DNA of 64,000 nt from Temnothorax longispinosus (taxonomy: Eukaryota; Arthropoda; Insecta; Hymenoptera; Formicidae): positions 14,844,486-14,908,485 of the forward strand of contig NC_092365.1 in assembly GCF_030848805.1 (NCBI RefSeq). Reading direction: 5' to 3'. The notes below the pieces were generated by a model that made no database searches, was not told where the DNA came from, and saw nothing but the letters and a program-made list of their open reading frames with translations. Shown one piece after another: positions 52,986 to 64,000 of the stretch. Position numbers and translations under genes: made by a program. The number at the start of each line of letters is the position of its first letter. The first letter of the stretch is position 1.

Positions 52986-53255
52986 CTGCCGGGTAATTGT
53001 GTCACGGTTGATGTACGGATTTATTTTCGTGCGCGGTAGAGACTCGCCGTTTTCATCGTCGTCGTCGATGACTCGCAGAAGTCACCGTCAGAATCGTCGT
53101 CATCGCTTCGTCGATTCTCCTATCCATATCGTGGCGATACGATTATCGGCTATTCGCAGGCCTGACGCGCGTGAAAGCGGTCGGGACGAAAGCTCTCGAG
53201 ATAGAGCGCTTTATCGAGGCGACCCTAAGAGCCCATCAGTGAGTGCGCTCCGATG

Positions 53256-53514
53256 AGATCAAAGGACCGATAAGCGAAGCTGGAAGCGGATGAATGAGAA
53301 AGAATAGCGCGCGCATGCCGACGGAAGAGACGCGTGATTATTCCCGATGATACCCGCGAGCCACTGTGAAGAGATCGGAGCGCGTGCAGTACACCTCTTC
53401 GTGGACGCCGGCGAGGAAAGTTCGCACGTGCTTCTGCCGCAGCCTCCCACCTCTCCGTGCGAAGCACGTGGTCGCCGCCAGGAGACTTCTTTCCACACGA
53501 CGTAAGATCAAAGG
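53256..53514. promoter_or_regulatory. Two TCF/Pangolin-type sites with a Helper-type motif
   Basis: AGATCAAAGG occurs at 53256-53265 and again at 53505-53514; it matches the HMG-box TCF/LEF consensus. GCCGCCA at 53474-53480 fits the Drosophila TCF Helper consensus GCCGCCR and lies 25 bp from the second site. Their position just downstream of the candidate promoter suggests a Wnt-responsive element, but this rests on motif matches only. Confidence 0.35.
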
Positions 53515-53571
53515 CGCGTGATTGTAGTTACTGCTGCGGTTTGCGCTGTTATCCGCGCGTTCATTGAAGAC

Positions 53572-53613
53572 ATGGATGCAAAGACGGCATTAACGAAAGA
53601 TAAGATTCTCCAG
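53572..53613 (+). CDS. Possible first coding exon (MDAKTALTKDKILQ), unidentified gene
   Basis: An ATG in good context (GAC ATG G) opens 14 codons ending at CAG followed by GTAATT, a plausible donor. Beyond it the sequence turns abruptly AT-rich and intron-like. It lies about 890 bp downstream of the Inr/DPE promoter on the same strand. The peptide is lysine-rich and I do not recognise it. No matching acceptor exon was identified up to 64 kb. This is a weak call, and a chance ATG plus donor remains likely. Confidence 0.2.
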
Positions 53614-55348
53614 GTAATTGCGATCAAAATTTTCATTTTTTGTTTACATCAAGATTATAATGATACTTTTCTGGAATCAATACTAGATCTCGAAATAAAA
53701 TATATAGTAATGTGAAAGAAAGTATTAGAAGATTCTTTTAAGATTTTTCTGACATCTGTGTAAGGCAGCAATGTGAATGGCCTCACCAGACTGCCTTGGT
53801 TAGCTGCTAGGTCAGCCGTGTAATTTCTGGGCCGTACGTAATTTAACGCAGTTGCACTTACGTCACGTGATTACATGATTTCCGCGAATATCCGCGCTCC
53901 GCTGTTTATTTCGATTGTCTGTTCCATTAAAGGGAGACGATCATAATTTGCGTTCCGCTTCCCGCTTTGGCATTATGAAAGCCAAAAGTGTGCTACGTTT
54001 TTGATTAAACGACTCGTTATTTTGGATATTTTATAATATATAAACAGATGATGATTCCCGGATTATGGGATTTTTCGTTTTAAATATTTGGCTCGACTGT
54101 GATTTCGTTAAACGGCTGATAAAAACTTAAACCACGATCGGGAATCACGAGATAAGAATATATACGAGCGATATTCTGTCAGCTGTTCAGGCTAAACCGG
54201 TGATAATGTCCCGAGAGTTTAGTTATCTGTCAAAAAAAGTAATGCCAGAGTGAAAGTAGCCAGAGTTCATTAAAGTTGAAATTCTATTTTTCGGTTATAT
54301 CGCGACTTTTATCATATTTTTATAGACATTATTGATGTTCAAGTGGAGAGGTTATCAACCGGCCGAATCTTCCGGCCACTTGCGTCAACACTGATCGATT
54401 TCATTCGAAGGCAGACGTGCCTTTCACGATACGCGCCATTCGTGCTAGAGCTCACGCGCAGACATACAAGTTTCAAACCGAAAGAGCCTCGAAAAGTAAT
54501 TATGCAACGCATTCATTACGAGAACAGAAGTCGAACAGAAACGTACATTTACTAAAAATAACGTATCTTGAAATAGAAAGATGCGGCTTTCAACTTGAAA
54601 AAAGTGCATGGTGTCAGAACAAATATGTTGAATTTTACACAGCAAATCAGGAACGTTACTTTTACAAGCGAAACATATTGCCTCGGTCAATTACGTCATG
54701 TAATTAATACGGCCTGCGCTACATCCGCCTCGCTCGTTTCATCTCCGGAAGCTGGCTTCCCGCGGCGATGGATGTCGGAGGGTCTCGAATCTTCTTGCTT
54801 TATCGCTGACTTAAGCACAGATCGATTCGCGATGAGAAATTACGCGCGATAAGACACGCTCTCGTCTGGAGCATGTACGCAGGTCGAGAATGTTATGTGC
54901 GTGTCGTGTACGTATTTTATGTGTATGTATGCATGCGCTGCATATGTACGTGACGTTCTTGTCGTGTAATCCGCAGAGTTGACGTGCGCCGAGTCACCCT
55001 GAAGGATCTTTATCCATTTCAGTGGGTTGCCTTGTCGGAAATATCACTCGACGAGTACTTCCTATTATGATAAAAGATATGTACGTCGGACCGAGTACGT
55101 AGATTTACAACTTCTTATCCGTTGCTTTTAATCCGTGCAGGACCCGGATATTTAGAGCAAACTAATATTTACTACTACTACTCGTTGATAAGCGGAAATC
55201 CGACCGATGTAATAGATCCGATATCGCGCTATTATTAATGCCTTAGGCTACAGTTAGAAATGCATCACCATCGCGTGGATATAATTTGCGTTATCACAAT
55301 TTAATAATATTTCTCAGATACCTCTTCATATCAATTTAAGCGAGAATA
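53614..55348. other. Non-coding stretch, intron-like
   Basis: AT-rich sequence with short open frames and no recognised exon. It would be first-intron DNA if the candidate exon at 53572-53613 is real. Confidence 0.5.
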
Positions 55349-55898
55349 CAGTAAACTTGGGCTAATTCAACCTTTTGATAACATGGCTCGTCCCGACACT
55401 GTCGCGAGCTTCCGCTCTAGACAAAAAATGAAAAACAAAAAACATTAAAAATTGGTGAATGTCCAAAAATGGAAACTGCCCTGTACATGTAGTTGCAAAA
55501 AGGCAAACATGTATTAAAGACTATTATTTTTCTAAACATAATGCCCATTTTCACGAACGTCGTTTAACTTTAACTTAGTTTAATTCATTCTTTGTCTCTT
55601 TCTAACAGTCCTCCTTATAGAAAGAGACGAAGAGTGAGTTAAACTAAGGTTAAAGTTAAACGACGTTGGTGAAAACGGGCATAAATTGTTTTATAACAAA
55701 CAAAATAGTAGTGTGCAATACATAACTATATGTATTTTTTAAATTTAATGTATGTAATAAGTTTAATTATATACTATGACAATTTCACATGTTATTTAAT
55801 TTATCTCCTATATGTATTTCGTATATTCCAATAATCCGGCAAATCTATTAATCCAGGCCCTACCTGGTTAATAGTGTCGGATTATCGAGAGTTTACTG
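55349..55898. mobile_element. Non-autonomous pogo/Tigger-like DNA transposon
   Basis: The left end reads CAGTAAACTTGGGCTAAT. The right end on the opposite strand reads CAGTAAACTCTCGATAATCC. Both are flanked by TA (55347-55348 and 55899-55900), the target duplication of Tc1/mariner-pogo elements. The phrase 'CTCGATAATCCGACAC' near the right end is typical of Tigger-type termini. The 550 bp include a separate nested element (55542-55681), leaving about 407 bp with no transposase frame. Confidence 0.7.
55542..55681. mobile_element. Hairpin MITE with TAA target duplication, copy 1 (nested)
   Basis: Ends TGCCCATTTTCAC... and, on the opposite strand, TGCCCGTTTTCACC..., with arms of about 63 bp each around a short centre, so nearly the whole 140 bp folds into a hairpin. 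It is flanked by TAA at 55539-55541 and 55682-55684. A TWA target site fits PIF/Harbinger (Tourist-type) MITEs. It sits inside the pogo/Tigger-like element, so it inserted later. Confidence 0.85.
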
Positions 55899-58800
55899 TA
55901 TATCTATTGTTTCTCATAAATACATTTTAATTATATCTAAATATATTTTGATAATATTATACAAATTTATGTTTTTGCTACATATGTATCCTCAGACGCG
56001 TAATTTTTTTTCGGCTAAATTTTCGTGTTACGTAAAATGAGTGATTTTAACGAAAACACACACGGCATTCTCGCTTAATATTCTAAAATGGGCTCCCCCC
56101 CGAAGTCTCCGCTTAGGACCTAATAACAGAGTGATGTTTGCAAACTGGTTGTTGGAAGAATAGGATACTGTTCAGCATAATTCGTCCCCTCCCGTGAAAA
56201 GTGGAGCACGTGCCTTCGTGCATATTTTGAGAGTTGAACAATGCAACAAAATTTCTATACAGTCATTCAAATAGTTCAGTCAAGTCGTCTCCTTTTTTCA
56301 GCTATACCATCAATAATTCGTCATTTAATTTTTTTCAAATTTACAGAAATTTTTCAATTCGTTAAAAATGCGACAGGCGAGAAAAGTCACTTGGTATTAC
56401 TAATGTGTCAATGGTCGCAAGTGTTTGCGAGTGCCATCGTGTGAAAGAAGAACGAGAGGGGAACACGAGAGTCGAAAGAGCGCTTTTATTAATTGATACG
56501 ATCTTTGTCTCCGAGGCGCGACCACCACGAAGACGTCAGCTGTGAACAACGCGTCGCGATAGATCGTGCGTAATGTGAGAGGGAAAAACTTTGCGCATCC
56601 CGTTGCGCGATTGCGGCGCAATTTGCCAATTTTATGCACACTTCGCGAATAATGATCGAAAGTAGAACACGTGACCGCGGCGCGGCATTGTTCGCGGCGT
56701 GACAATGGAATCGAATGTTTTGTTGGGGATAATAGAGCGCGTGGCCTACACGCTAATGAAAGGGTTGCACCTTTGAATACATCGAATGCATATATACCGG
56801 CGTATCTAGGGCTCAGCGGTGCTCAGATCGCGTATCTCGAAGCATGAAAGGATGGACCTGGGACGGAGGTCCACGATCGATATCCGTTCGACGTCTGGGC
56901 GACATTTTTTCCCGTCCTTCTCAAGCTTTGGACGGTTTTATTTTAATCACACGCTCGGTTTTTATTTCATTGCATAATAGTAGTATTAACAACAACACGC
57001 GCGCATTAACGACGAACGTTCGCGTCGCGTGGAAAGTTTTAAATTTCCCGTACGCACTTAGGCCGCTCCCAATTTTTCTTTTATTATTGTCTCATAAGGT
57101 GATTTGATGCATAAAAAAAATCAGCTCTATTATGCATATCAGCCCTGGCGTATGCAAAGTGTAGCGATGCATGAAGGATTATCTTTACTATGCATATAAA
57201 CGTTGATTACCCCGGCGACGCATACAGGTCCGTGGTTCCTGTTTTGCAATAAGAAATATTCAAGGCTGCTGATCGCGGACAGCGTATCAGGGCCACGTAA
57301 TGCATATCAATGTCGAATGAGCACCGCCAGTCCTGGACGGGCGCACGCGGCACGTCTATTATAACACCCTCCGAAGCGCGCCGAGGCCAATGTCAGAGTT
57401 CGAATGTATTCTTTAAAATGCTCGTAGAACAATGGTGGCTGGGGGTGTCCTACGGTGCAGAAGTGCCACTGCACATTTGCAAGTCCCGATTGTACATACG
57501 GTATACATACGAATGCATGCGCGATAGTCGTACAATGCCGAATAGAAGAAACTAAAAGTGCGATTACCATTGAAGAGCGAGGACCGAGAACCGAGAACCT
57601 TTCCCGCGACAGTTATCTCTCACTGTCGTTATTACTCATTGTCGCCGCTACGTTGTAGGTCGAAGATGCATTCGCGCATACTGGAACGAGCGCCAGGAGA
57701 TGCCTAGTTAAATCGTTCCTGACCGGGTTATATCTTGAAAGGGAAACTTCTTACCCTCTCGACGTTAGATGTCGCGATAATAACGCGATAAACAGTAAAT
57801 TTCTAATACTTTGTATTTCTTTCATAAATATTATAAATATTGATGACGATAGAAATATATGAGAAAGTTGTTTTTCCGAAAATATACGTGTCAAGAGAAA
57901 GGTATCTTTATGACAATGTACATATTACGTCTGTCTCGTGCGTTTATTAAACATTTTGTTAGATGTCGTGCGGTGGCACAGATGATGTTTCGTCGTATAT
58001 ACGAGACATATTATTTATTCACGTCGTCGCGTATTCTACGTTCCACATTTAGAATATCCCGTCTACGGAGTTAGTGAATGACTTCCGTTACTGCGTGAAT
58101 GTCGCGTTACGGGAGCACATTTCACTTTATCTCCGGCTTGATGCCGCGAATCAAACGTATAAAACGAATGACTTGCTTTCAACGCGAAAAAAAATGTTAA
58201 AAGAATTGGTCTCGCCGAGCTTTCAAAGGCAAAAGTGCATCATAAATTCGAAGCTCGTTAGTTCTATTAAAATTATAACACCTTAATTTCTAACGATTAC
58301 AATATTTTTAAACATTTTTCACATATGTAATATATATGAAAAGAGATTGATATTAAAATTTAAAAGCGGGATGAATTGTTGATCGAAGCTGTACAAAAAC
58401 TATCCATGACATTTCTGGGAATCGTAAAAGTCAGTCGTGTCTCAAGAAAAGGCACTGTTTACGTATAAGATTTCCGTACTTCAATAAATCTGGCCTGAAG
58501 AAGCGGTTACAAGAGAGAAGTAAGTAGGTGTGACCTGCAAATATTTGCTCGACAAGAGAAAAAGGGTGAATATCCACATGGTAACGCAATGCTCAGCACA
58601 TTTCCCAATAAATGTAAGACACGTTGCCGGATATCGGATTGCTTGTCCATCGATTATTTTTCGTCTTTTTAGAACGCTTTTGCATATTTTATTGCTGAGA
58701 GAATTCTCTCTAGAATTGTTTCATTTTATCCGTAAATAAAATTATAGATAACAAATAAATAGGACGCAAGCGCGTTTTGTGTGCAAAGGCCAAAATATGC

Positions 58801-59466
58801 GTTTTTGCAGGGAAATAATGGACGATGAGATTAAACTAATTGCGTTGGGTTCCACGTTGCCTGTCTGTTAATATTGTATCACTGAAAACAGCACGAACGT
58901 CATTTACACAACTCCCGTGTGTCCCAGTTATACTATAGATATACCGTGCTATCGTTAATATCGTTATCAATCTTTTTGTGATACTATATCGCATTTCTCT
59001 TTCACAGCACCGTAATATTCTTAAATATTTAGTTATTTTCGTCAATATTTATATTTAACTACATTCACGTGTTATTTTATCGGACATGCAAGAAGGCGTT
59101 TTCTCGAAACAGGTCTCTATAGTAGCCAACGCAAATAGACGTCCTCTTTTCTAGCCCGGGACTAGTTTCGAATTAACGTCAAGGCACTCAAGACGCTTCT
59201 TGATAACTCGATTCAATACTGAGCAGTTGTTTCGTATCCACGGTTAGTCAGCGTGAAGCCTAAATTTATTTTTAAACGCTTAACTCGCAGACGTCACGAC
59301 CAAACTGGAAGCTTCGGACATCGTTGAAATTCCAAGTCACTCGCTTCTATCGCAGTCCGCTCTCTATGCTTAAATCGACGCTTCGCTATCGCGATTACCT
59401 TAGATTGGAACACAATATCCTCCGTGAATCGATAAATATTTCAGATTGCGTCATTTGAAACTCTAA
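55899..59466. other. Non-coding stretch without recognised genes
   Basis: No recognised coding exon. It contains the TGCAT-motif cluster at 57106-57307. A TATATA at 56791-56796 lies 24 bp before one TCAG and 34 bp before another, and is a weak promoter candidate. Confidence 0.5.
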
Positions 59467-59605
59467 TGCCCGATTTCACCAACGTCGTTTAATTTGAACC
59501 TTAGTTCAATTTACTCTTTGTCTGTTTCTAAGAAAGACTGTTAGAAAGAGAGAAAAAGTGAATTGAACTAAGGTTCAAGTTAAACGACGTTGGTAAAATC
59601 GGGCA
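59467..59605. mobile_element. Hairpin MITE with TAA target duplication, copy 2
   Basis: Ends TGCCCGATTTCACCAACGTC and its inverted counterpart GACGTTGGTAAAATCGGGCA. The 139 bp are near-fully palindromic and flanked by TAA (59464-59466 and 59606-59608). It is the same family as 55542-55681: the arms share ACGTCGTTTAA, CTTAGTT and the TCTTTGTCT block. There is no coding capacity. Confidence 0.85.
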
Positions 59606-60440
59606 TAAACATCACAACGTTTTATTATCTTATATGCACAAAGAAGTATGTAAAAGTTATGTGTTATTTAAAATCAAAATGATGAGGAAAAACATTTTGA
59701 TATCTACTTTCGCGTGTACTGAGTATTCGATTAAGTTTGAGAACGATTCTGTTTCACGTGGGAACAACAATGTAATTGGAACTCGAACAGCTCAATTCCG
59801 AATATCGTCCGTCCGTTTCAACATGTAAAGTCGCGAGATGTCGAAATAGGACACCGCAACTGAGAGACAGGGGGTCGACAGGTCAGAAACACTCCCCTCT
59901 GCACGTATGCGGGTCGTAGGGCGGTTACCGTAGAAATGCAGCGAAAGGAAGGAGATGTGTCGCCCCACAGAGAAATTACATCGCGTTACATCGTATCACG
60001 TGCACGGTAAGCGATACTTCAAAGTATCGTGCCAACAGGACGCGATACGAACGTAAAAGACCACTAAACGCAATATAATTGGGGTAATTCTAGAGACACA
60101 TTTTACATATTATTGCGATATTGTATATACATACATTGCAATGGAAATTCGTACTTATGATCAATGTAGATATTGCAGATCAACAAGAAACAAAAAAAGA
60201 CATCGAATGCAGACATCGAATTCTAAAATCCAATATCGCTGCATAGAAAAGTCGATGAGAAAGTGTCGCGACGCGGAGCGACCTTTCGCAAGCGCGCTAT
60301 CGCGCAAAATCGGAACAGGGACCCCCGATGAAATACGGTCCGTGCATCCTTCGCACCGACTCGACTCCGATATCCGTCCGATACACGTCGATTCCGTCGC
60401 GCACCAATGAAATAGCGTTCGCACCGTTACGTCTGGCGCG

Positions 60441-60476
60441 TATATAAGTCTCCAAACGCGTGATTAGTTATCAGCG
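60441..60476 (+). promoter_or_regulatory. Possible TATA + Inr promoter
   Basis: TATATAAG at 60441-60448 precedes TCAGCG (A at 60473, taken as +1), so the TATA T lies at -32, close to the usual spacing. The surroundings become CpG-rich to about 60.85 kb. No convincing coding exon follows; the 68-codon frame at 60671-60877 has no domain. Confidence 0.35.
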
Positions 60477-60879
60477 GCGGCCACCGTAGGCGCACGAGAG
60501 AGCCGGATCAAGCCGGATTTATTCATGGATCACCACGCGCCACATGGACGGATAATTCTCTCTCTCGCGTGTCTGGTGTCCACCTCCTTTTCTCGACTGA
60601 CTCGCGGCGCGGCGTCGGTTCTTCCACGTGCTTTCTTTCGCCGTGAAACCAGTCGCGCAAGCAGGCCAACATGCAACGCGGGGTTGAGATAAAATATTGC
60701 CGACGAGCGAACGCGCCGCCCGCCGTGAGCGAGATGCGAGGACGTATCTCTCGAGAGAGAAGGTTCAATTGTGCGCATCAATGGATCGCGAGCTGTCTAG
60801 AAGCGAGTATTAGATACACGCGTGGCACGTGGCATCGTAGATTTATTCTTAGCACAAGCTCCAAACGTGCCACCTGAGA

Positions 60880-63800
60880 TTCCTCTCCGAAGAAGAAAAT
60901 ACAAACGATTGTTTCAATGCTACTTATCGAGAAAATTGTTATAAAAGATCTCGAGTGATACTTATAGAATGAGAGAAAAAATATATTTAATTGGTTAAAA
61001 AGTTATTACTATGTTAAATTCTTAACATAATTATTTTAATAATATTTTTATTATTGTTTTCAAATAATTATAATTTATAATACATTTCTGTGATTCTACT
61101 TTCATCTAATTCCGTATGGAATTATGTATTATTCTAGTGTCGTCTAAATTAGGAAGGGGTTTATTGTTTTGATAGCAGCATCTTGAAACTGTCTCGGAAT
61201 AACGTTCGTGTCGTGTCAACCTCGACCCCTTAATAATCCTTATAACTGAATGACGAGGAGAAATAGAAGGGGAGAGAGAGAAGACTACGTGCTGGGAACG
61301 TGGAAGAGAAGAATGAGGCGAGTTCACCCCGTAATGCTGGAGATCGTGACTTACATCGAGTTCTGGTCATTACCCGCGAAGTTCAAGCCCAAATGCATCG
61401 TGCATCCCGGGGATTACGGGGTAAATATGCCTTAAGCGTTCGAATCCGCCTTCGCGTCCATTCATAATTTCACGAGAATTTATTACCGAAGCGAAGAAGA
61501 CGAGACGCGTTCTCTTTCCTTTACTTTGGTCTTTCTCTCTGTCTCATTGCCTCGACGTTTATTTTCACAAGATTCATGCTTCGCCCAAGTCTTAACAATT
61601 CTAATCGCCATTGATATAAATTGGTGCAGGTTACGACGAAAATGAAGATTAACAATCGAGCAGTTCACATTAGAGAAGTTTTACAGCGCAATTTTTCTTC
61701 CTCGTGCAGCGATTATAATCATGTTAAGCGAACGATTTAATGCGGAACCAAGAGAATTTATTTTCGGTAGTTGGATCTGAATCGGCCCACCCTCCGCGAT
61801 AAATGACTGTTCAGGATAAAACGCGATTGTTTAGAAACAGAAAATCTGTATACGGTTCGCGGCGTACAACGCAAATGATGCGCGTAACACGCGTTTTATC
61901 GGAGCGGCCGTTAAAACGCCAGCTGGAACCAAGTGTTCGCGCTCGAGCTCACTTCGTATAAGCTGCAAAAGAGGGGCGGACGCGCATAAGTTACAGTCTA
62001 AGTCATCTTTTCGCGCGGTCCCCTTGAGATCGTAATGTCGCGTGCGCGAGCTAGCTATCACCCGCGCGATAAATGGCCGTTTCGGAAAAAGAGGAAAGAG
62101 AGCGGGCGGACGGCGATGAAATATGACGGACAAATTGGCCGGTTGCTCTAGAAGACGGTTGCACTTGGATATACGGTATTCATAGCCACTTGACCCGAAT
62201 GCACGCGCGAAAGGCGCGGGGTGGCGAGCTTGGAGACGCAAAGAGTAGCCTAATAGAACGTAAAGTACGGGATGTAAAGTCGTATTTCACGGCTCTCCTT
62301 CCGTGCATCTCATCTCGACCTCGGATAGTCGAATGGAACGCATCTGCCAGCTGTCCCTTCCCTCATCGTCCCGCCTTCCTGCTTCCTTCCGCGTGTCTCT
62401 TGCCGCGCTTCTCCGCCCGCGCGCGACGAAAACGAAAATCAACCCTGCGAGTATCGCTGCCCGGATCAACGACTCGCGCGGACGGGAATGGCGAGAAGGA
62501 GTGTTGTACACCGCTGCTTCTCTTTTTCGGAGCCGAATCGACCGAGCTGAATCGCTTTCAGCTGTAAACGCGAATACGTCGAAAAAAATTCCCTCTGACA
62601 CGTCGTCGTGCTGGCGTGATGAAAGAGATAAAGGCGAGGGGACGATAAAAGAGCTGGCAGGAGATCCGAACGCCTCCTCTCAGCGCTTTTAATTGTCTGC
62701 GAATCTGCGCTATCGCTACGAATTTTTTGAATTAAGACCAATATTTTAAATGTGGCATTTCAATAAATTTAATAACAAACTTCGAGAGAGCGTGTCGACT
62801 TTGCGTTTAAATTTGCATAGATAATCCTAAAATATGCGGCAGGTTAATTAATTTCGACAAAGAGTATTATTAAAGTATTAAAAGAATATATTAAAAAACG
62901 GACAATGGAAAAAGTTCGCTGACACCTTTTAACCTCGTCGATTGTGCGAATGTCGTCAAATTGATCGCCACGGAAATATTGAATCGTTAAAATTTCGTCC
63001 CGAGAGAACAGACGATAGAAAGAGAAACATTACGGTTTTACGGAAATAGCGCTGTGGAATAACGTTGCGAGAAACTCCGAGCTCGCGAGCTGAAATTAAA
63101 CTTTCTAATGAATGAACCGTAGTCTTGGCTGAGTAATGTAACGCGCCGCAGTTGCGCGTATATGCATGTATAATTAATGGCTACGAGTTTAAAGACAACT
63201 TTGCGCGATTAAGCAACGCGAATGCGAGCGCTACAGCGCACCTGAATAAAAAAAAAGACGGCATATCCCGACCGAATTTGCAGGGTTCTCGTTAAATTGC
63301 AAAAGTGAAGTTTCAAATTCCGATTCGAACGTAAAGCCACGAATAAAATTGCTTTCCAAGATTTCTTACGACGCCAGGAGGTTGCTGTCGAATGCGGGAC
63401 GTTAGGTGTTGCTTCTTTGAAGGTTTCTTTCGTGCCAACCCAGCTGCGGCGAATGAAAGAGTTTCTCGCTTAGCGAAATTCCAGCAATTAAGTGTATCAT
63501 GCGCATTTTGTTTTAGCGGACGCACGCCTCGCGCGAGCGCCACAACGAGTCTTACATGAACACACCGGCGAATGATATCTCCGGTGTTCATTTCGTCTCT
63601 TTGTGTTTTCGTGCGAGGCAGAAACGCTTACGTTAATGAAATCCGTCCGTGTGGAGGATCCCTTCGTAAAGGCTAGTAAAGAACGTCACGGCAAAAAGCG
63701 TTGAGATTAAAAGTTGCTACCTTTCGAATCTTGACGTGCCACTGGACGCATTCCTTAAAATATTTCCGCTTTGATTAAGACTAATGAAACATTTTCCTTT

Positions 63801-64000
63801 AATTATTAACCTGGGAATCTCTTTATAGTAAGATTATTCCATTTAAAAAAATCAAAAATTCTATGTACGGTGCAAGAATTAATTTCGCGAGAAAAGATGG
63901 TAATAATAATTTATTTACAATTTTTTTTTCTTTCTCTTCGCGAAAGAGATATACGTGAGTGGAACGACAAATTCCGACGCAGCGGAGCATAGCGTGTGTT
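60880..64000. other. Non-coding stretch to the window end
   Basis: No recognised exon, RNA gene or mobile element. There is an AT-rich patch at 60.9-61.1 kb and a CpG-rich block at 61.8-62.7 kb with several overlapping random frames up to 136 codons. Confidence 0.55.

Noticed and set aside
1..64000. tRNA, rRNA, CRISPR or bacterial-type features
   Set aside because: No tRNA B-box with a matching A-box and fold was seen, and there are no rRNA segments or spaced direct-repeat arrays. The window is eukaryotic nuclear DNA.

Overview
The window looks like nuclear DNA of an insect, most likely a hymenopteran and possibly an ant. The split, intron-containing genes use GT-AG splice sites. The encoded proteins read like insect orthologues (the TECR and MED20 exons are very close to insect Sc2 and MED20 as I recall them). 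CpG is abundant rather than depleted, microsatellites are numerous, and AT-rich and CpG-rich stretches alternate. The species call is inference.

Only the first ~9.6 kb contains genes I can name. Positions 1-960 (+) are the 3' part of CFAP57/WDR65, an axonemal coiled-coil protein. It is followed tail-to-tail by a complete five-exon very-long-chain enoyl-CoA reductase gene, TECR/Sc2 (minus, CDS 1454-2814, 300 aa). Upstream on the same strand are the last three coding exons of Mediator subunit MED20 (minus, 5152-9632), with a 3.9 kb intron. The MED20 N-terminal exon (about 60 aa) was not found. These are three unrelated housekeeping or ciliary genes, not a pathway cluster.

From about 9.7 kb to 64 kb I recognise no protein-coding gene, RNA gene or transposase. 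The many open frames there are CpG-rich random frames without domains. What can be supported is an apparent plus-strand core promoter at 52,684 (Inr + MTE-like + DPE at exact spacing) in a CpG- and GA-rich block. It is followed by two TCF/Pangolin-type sites with a Helper-type motif and a possible first coding exon at 53,572-53,613. A second possible promoter (TATA + Inr) lies at 60,441-60,473. Repeats include two copies of one MITE family with TAA target duplications, one of them nested inside a pogo/Tigger-like element at 55.3-55.9 kb. There are also another hairpin element at 4.6 kb, two diverged local duplications (27.5 kb and 29.6/30.0 kb), several clean palindromes and several microsatellites.

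I found no evidence of a novel multi-gene system. The most useful leads are the 52.7-53.6 kb promoter block, the nested element, and the duplicated non-coding segments.
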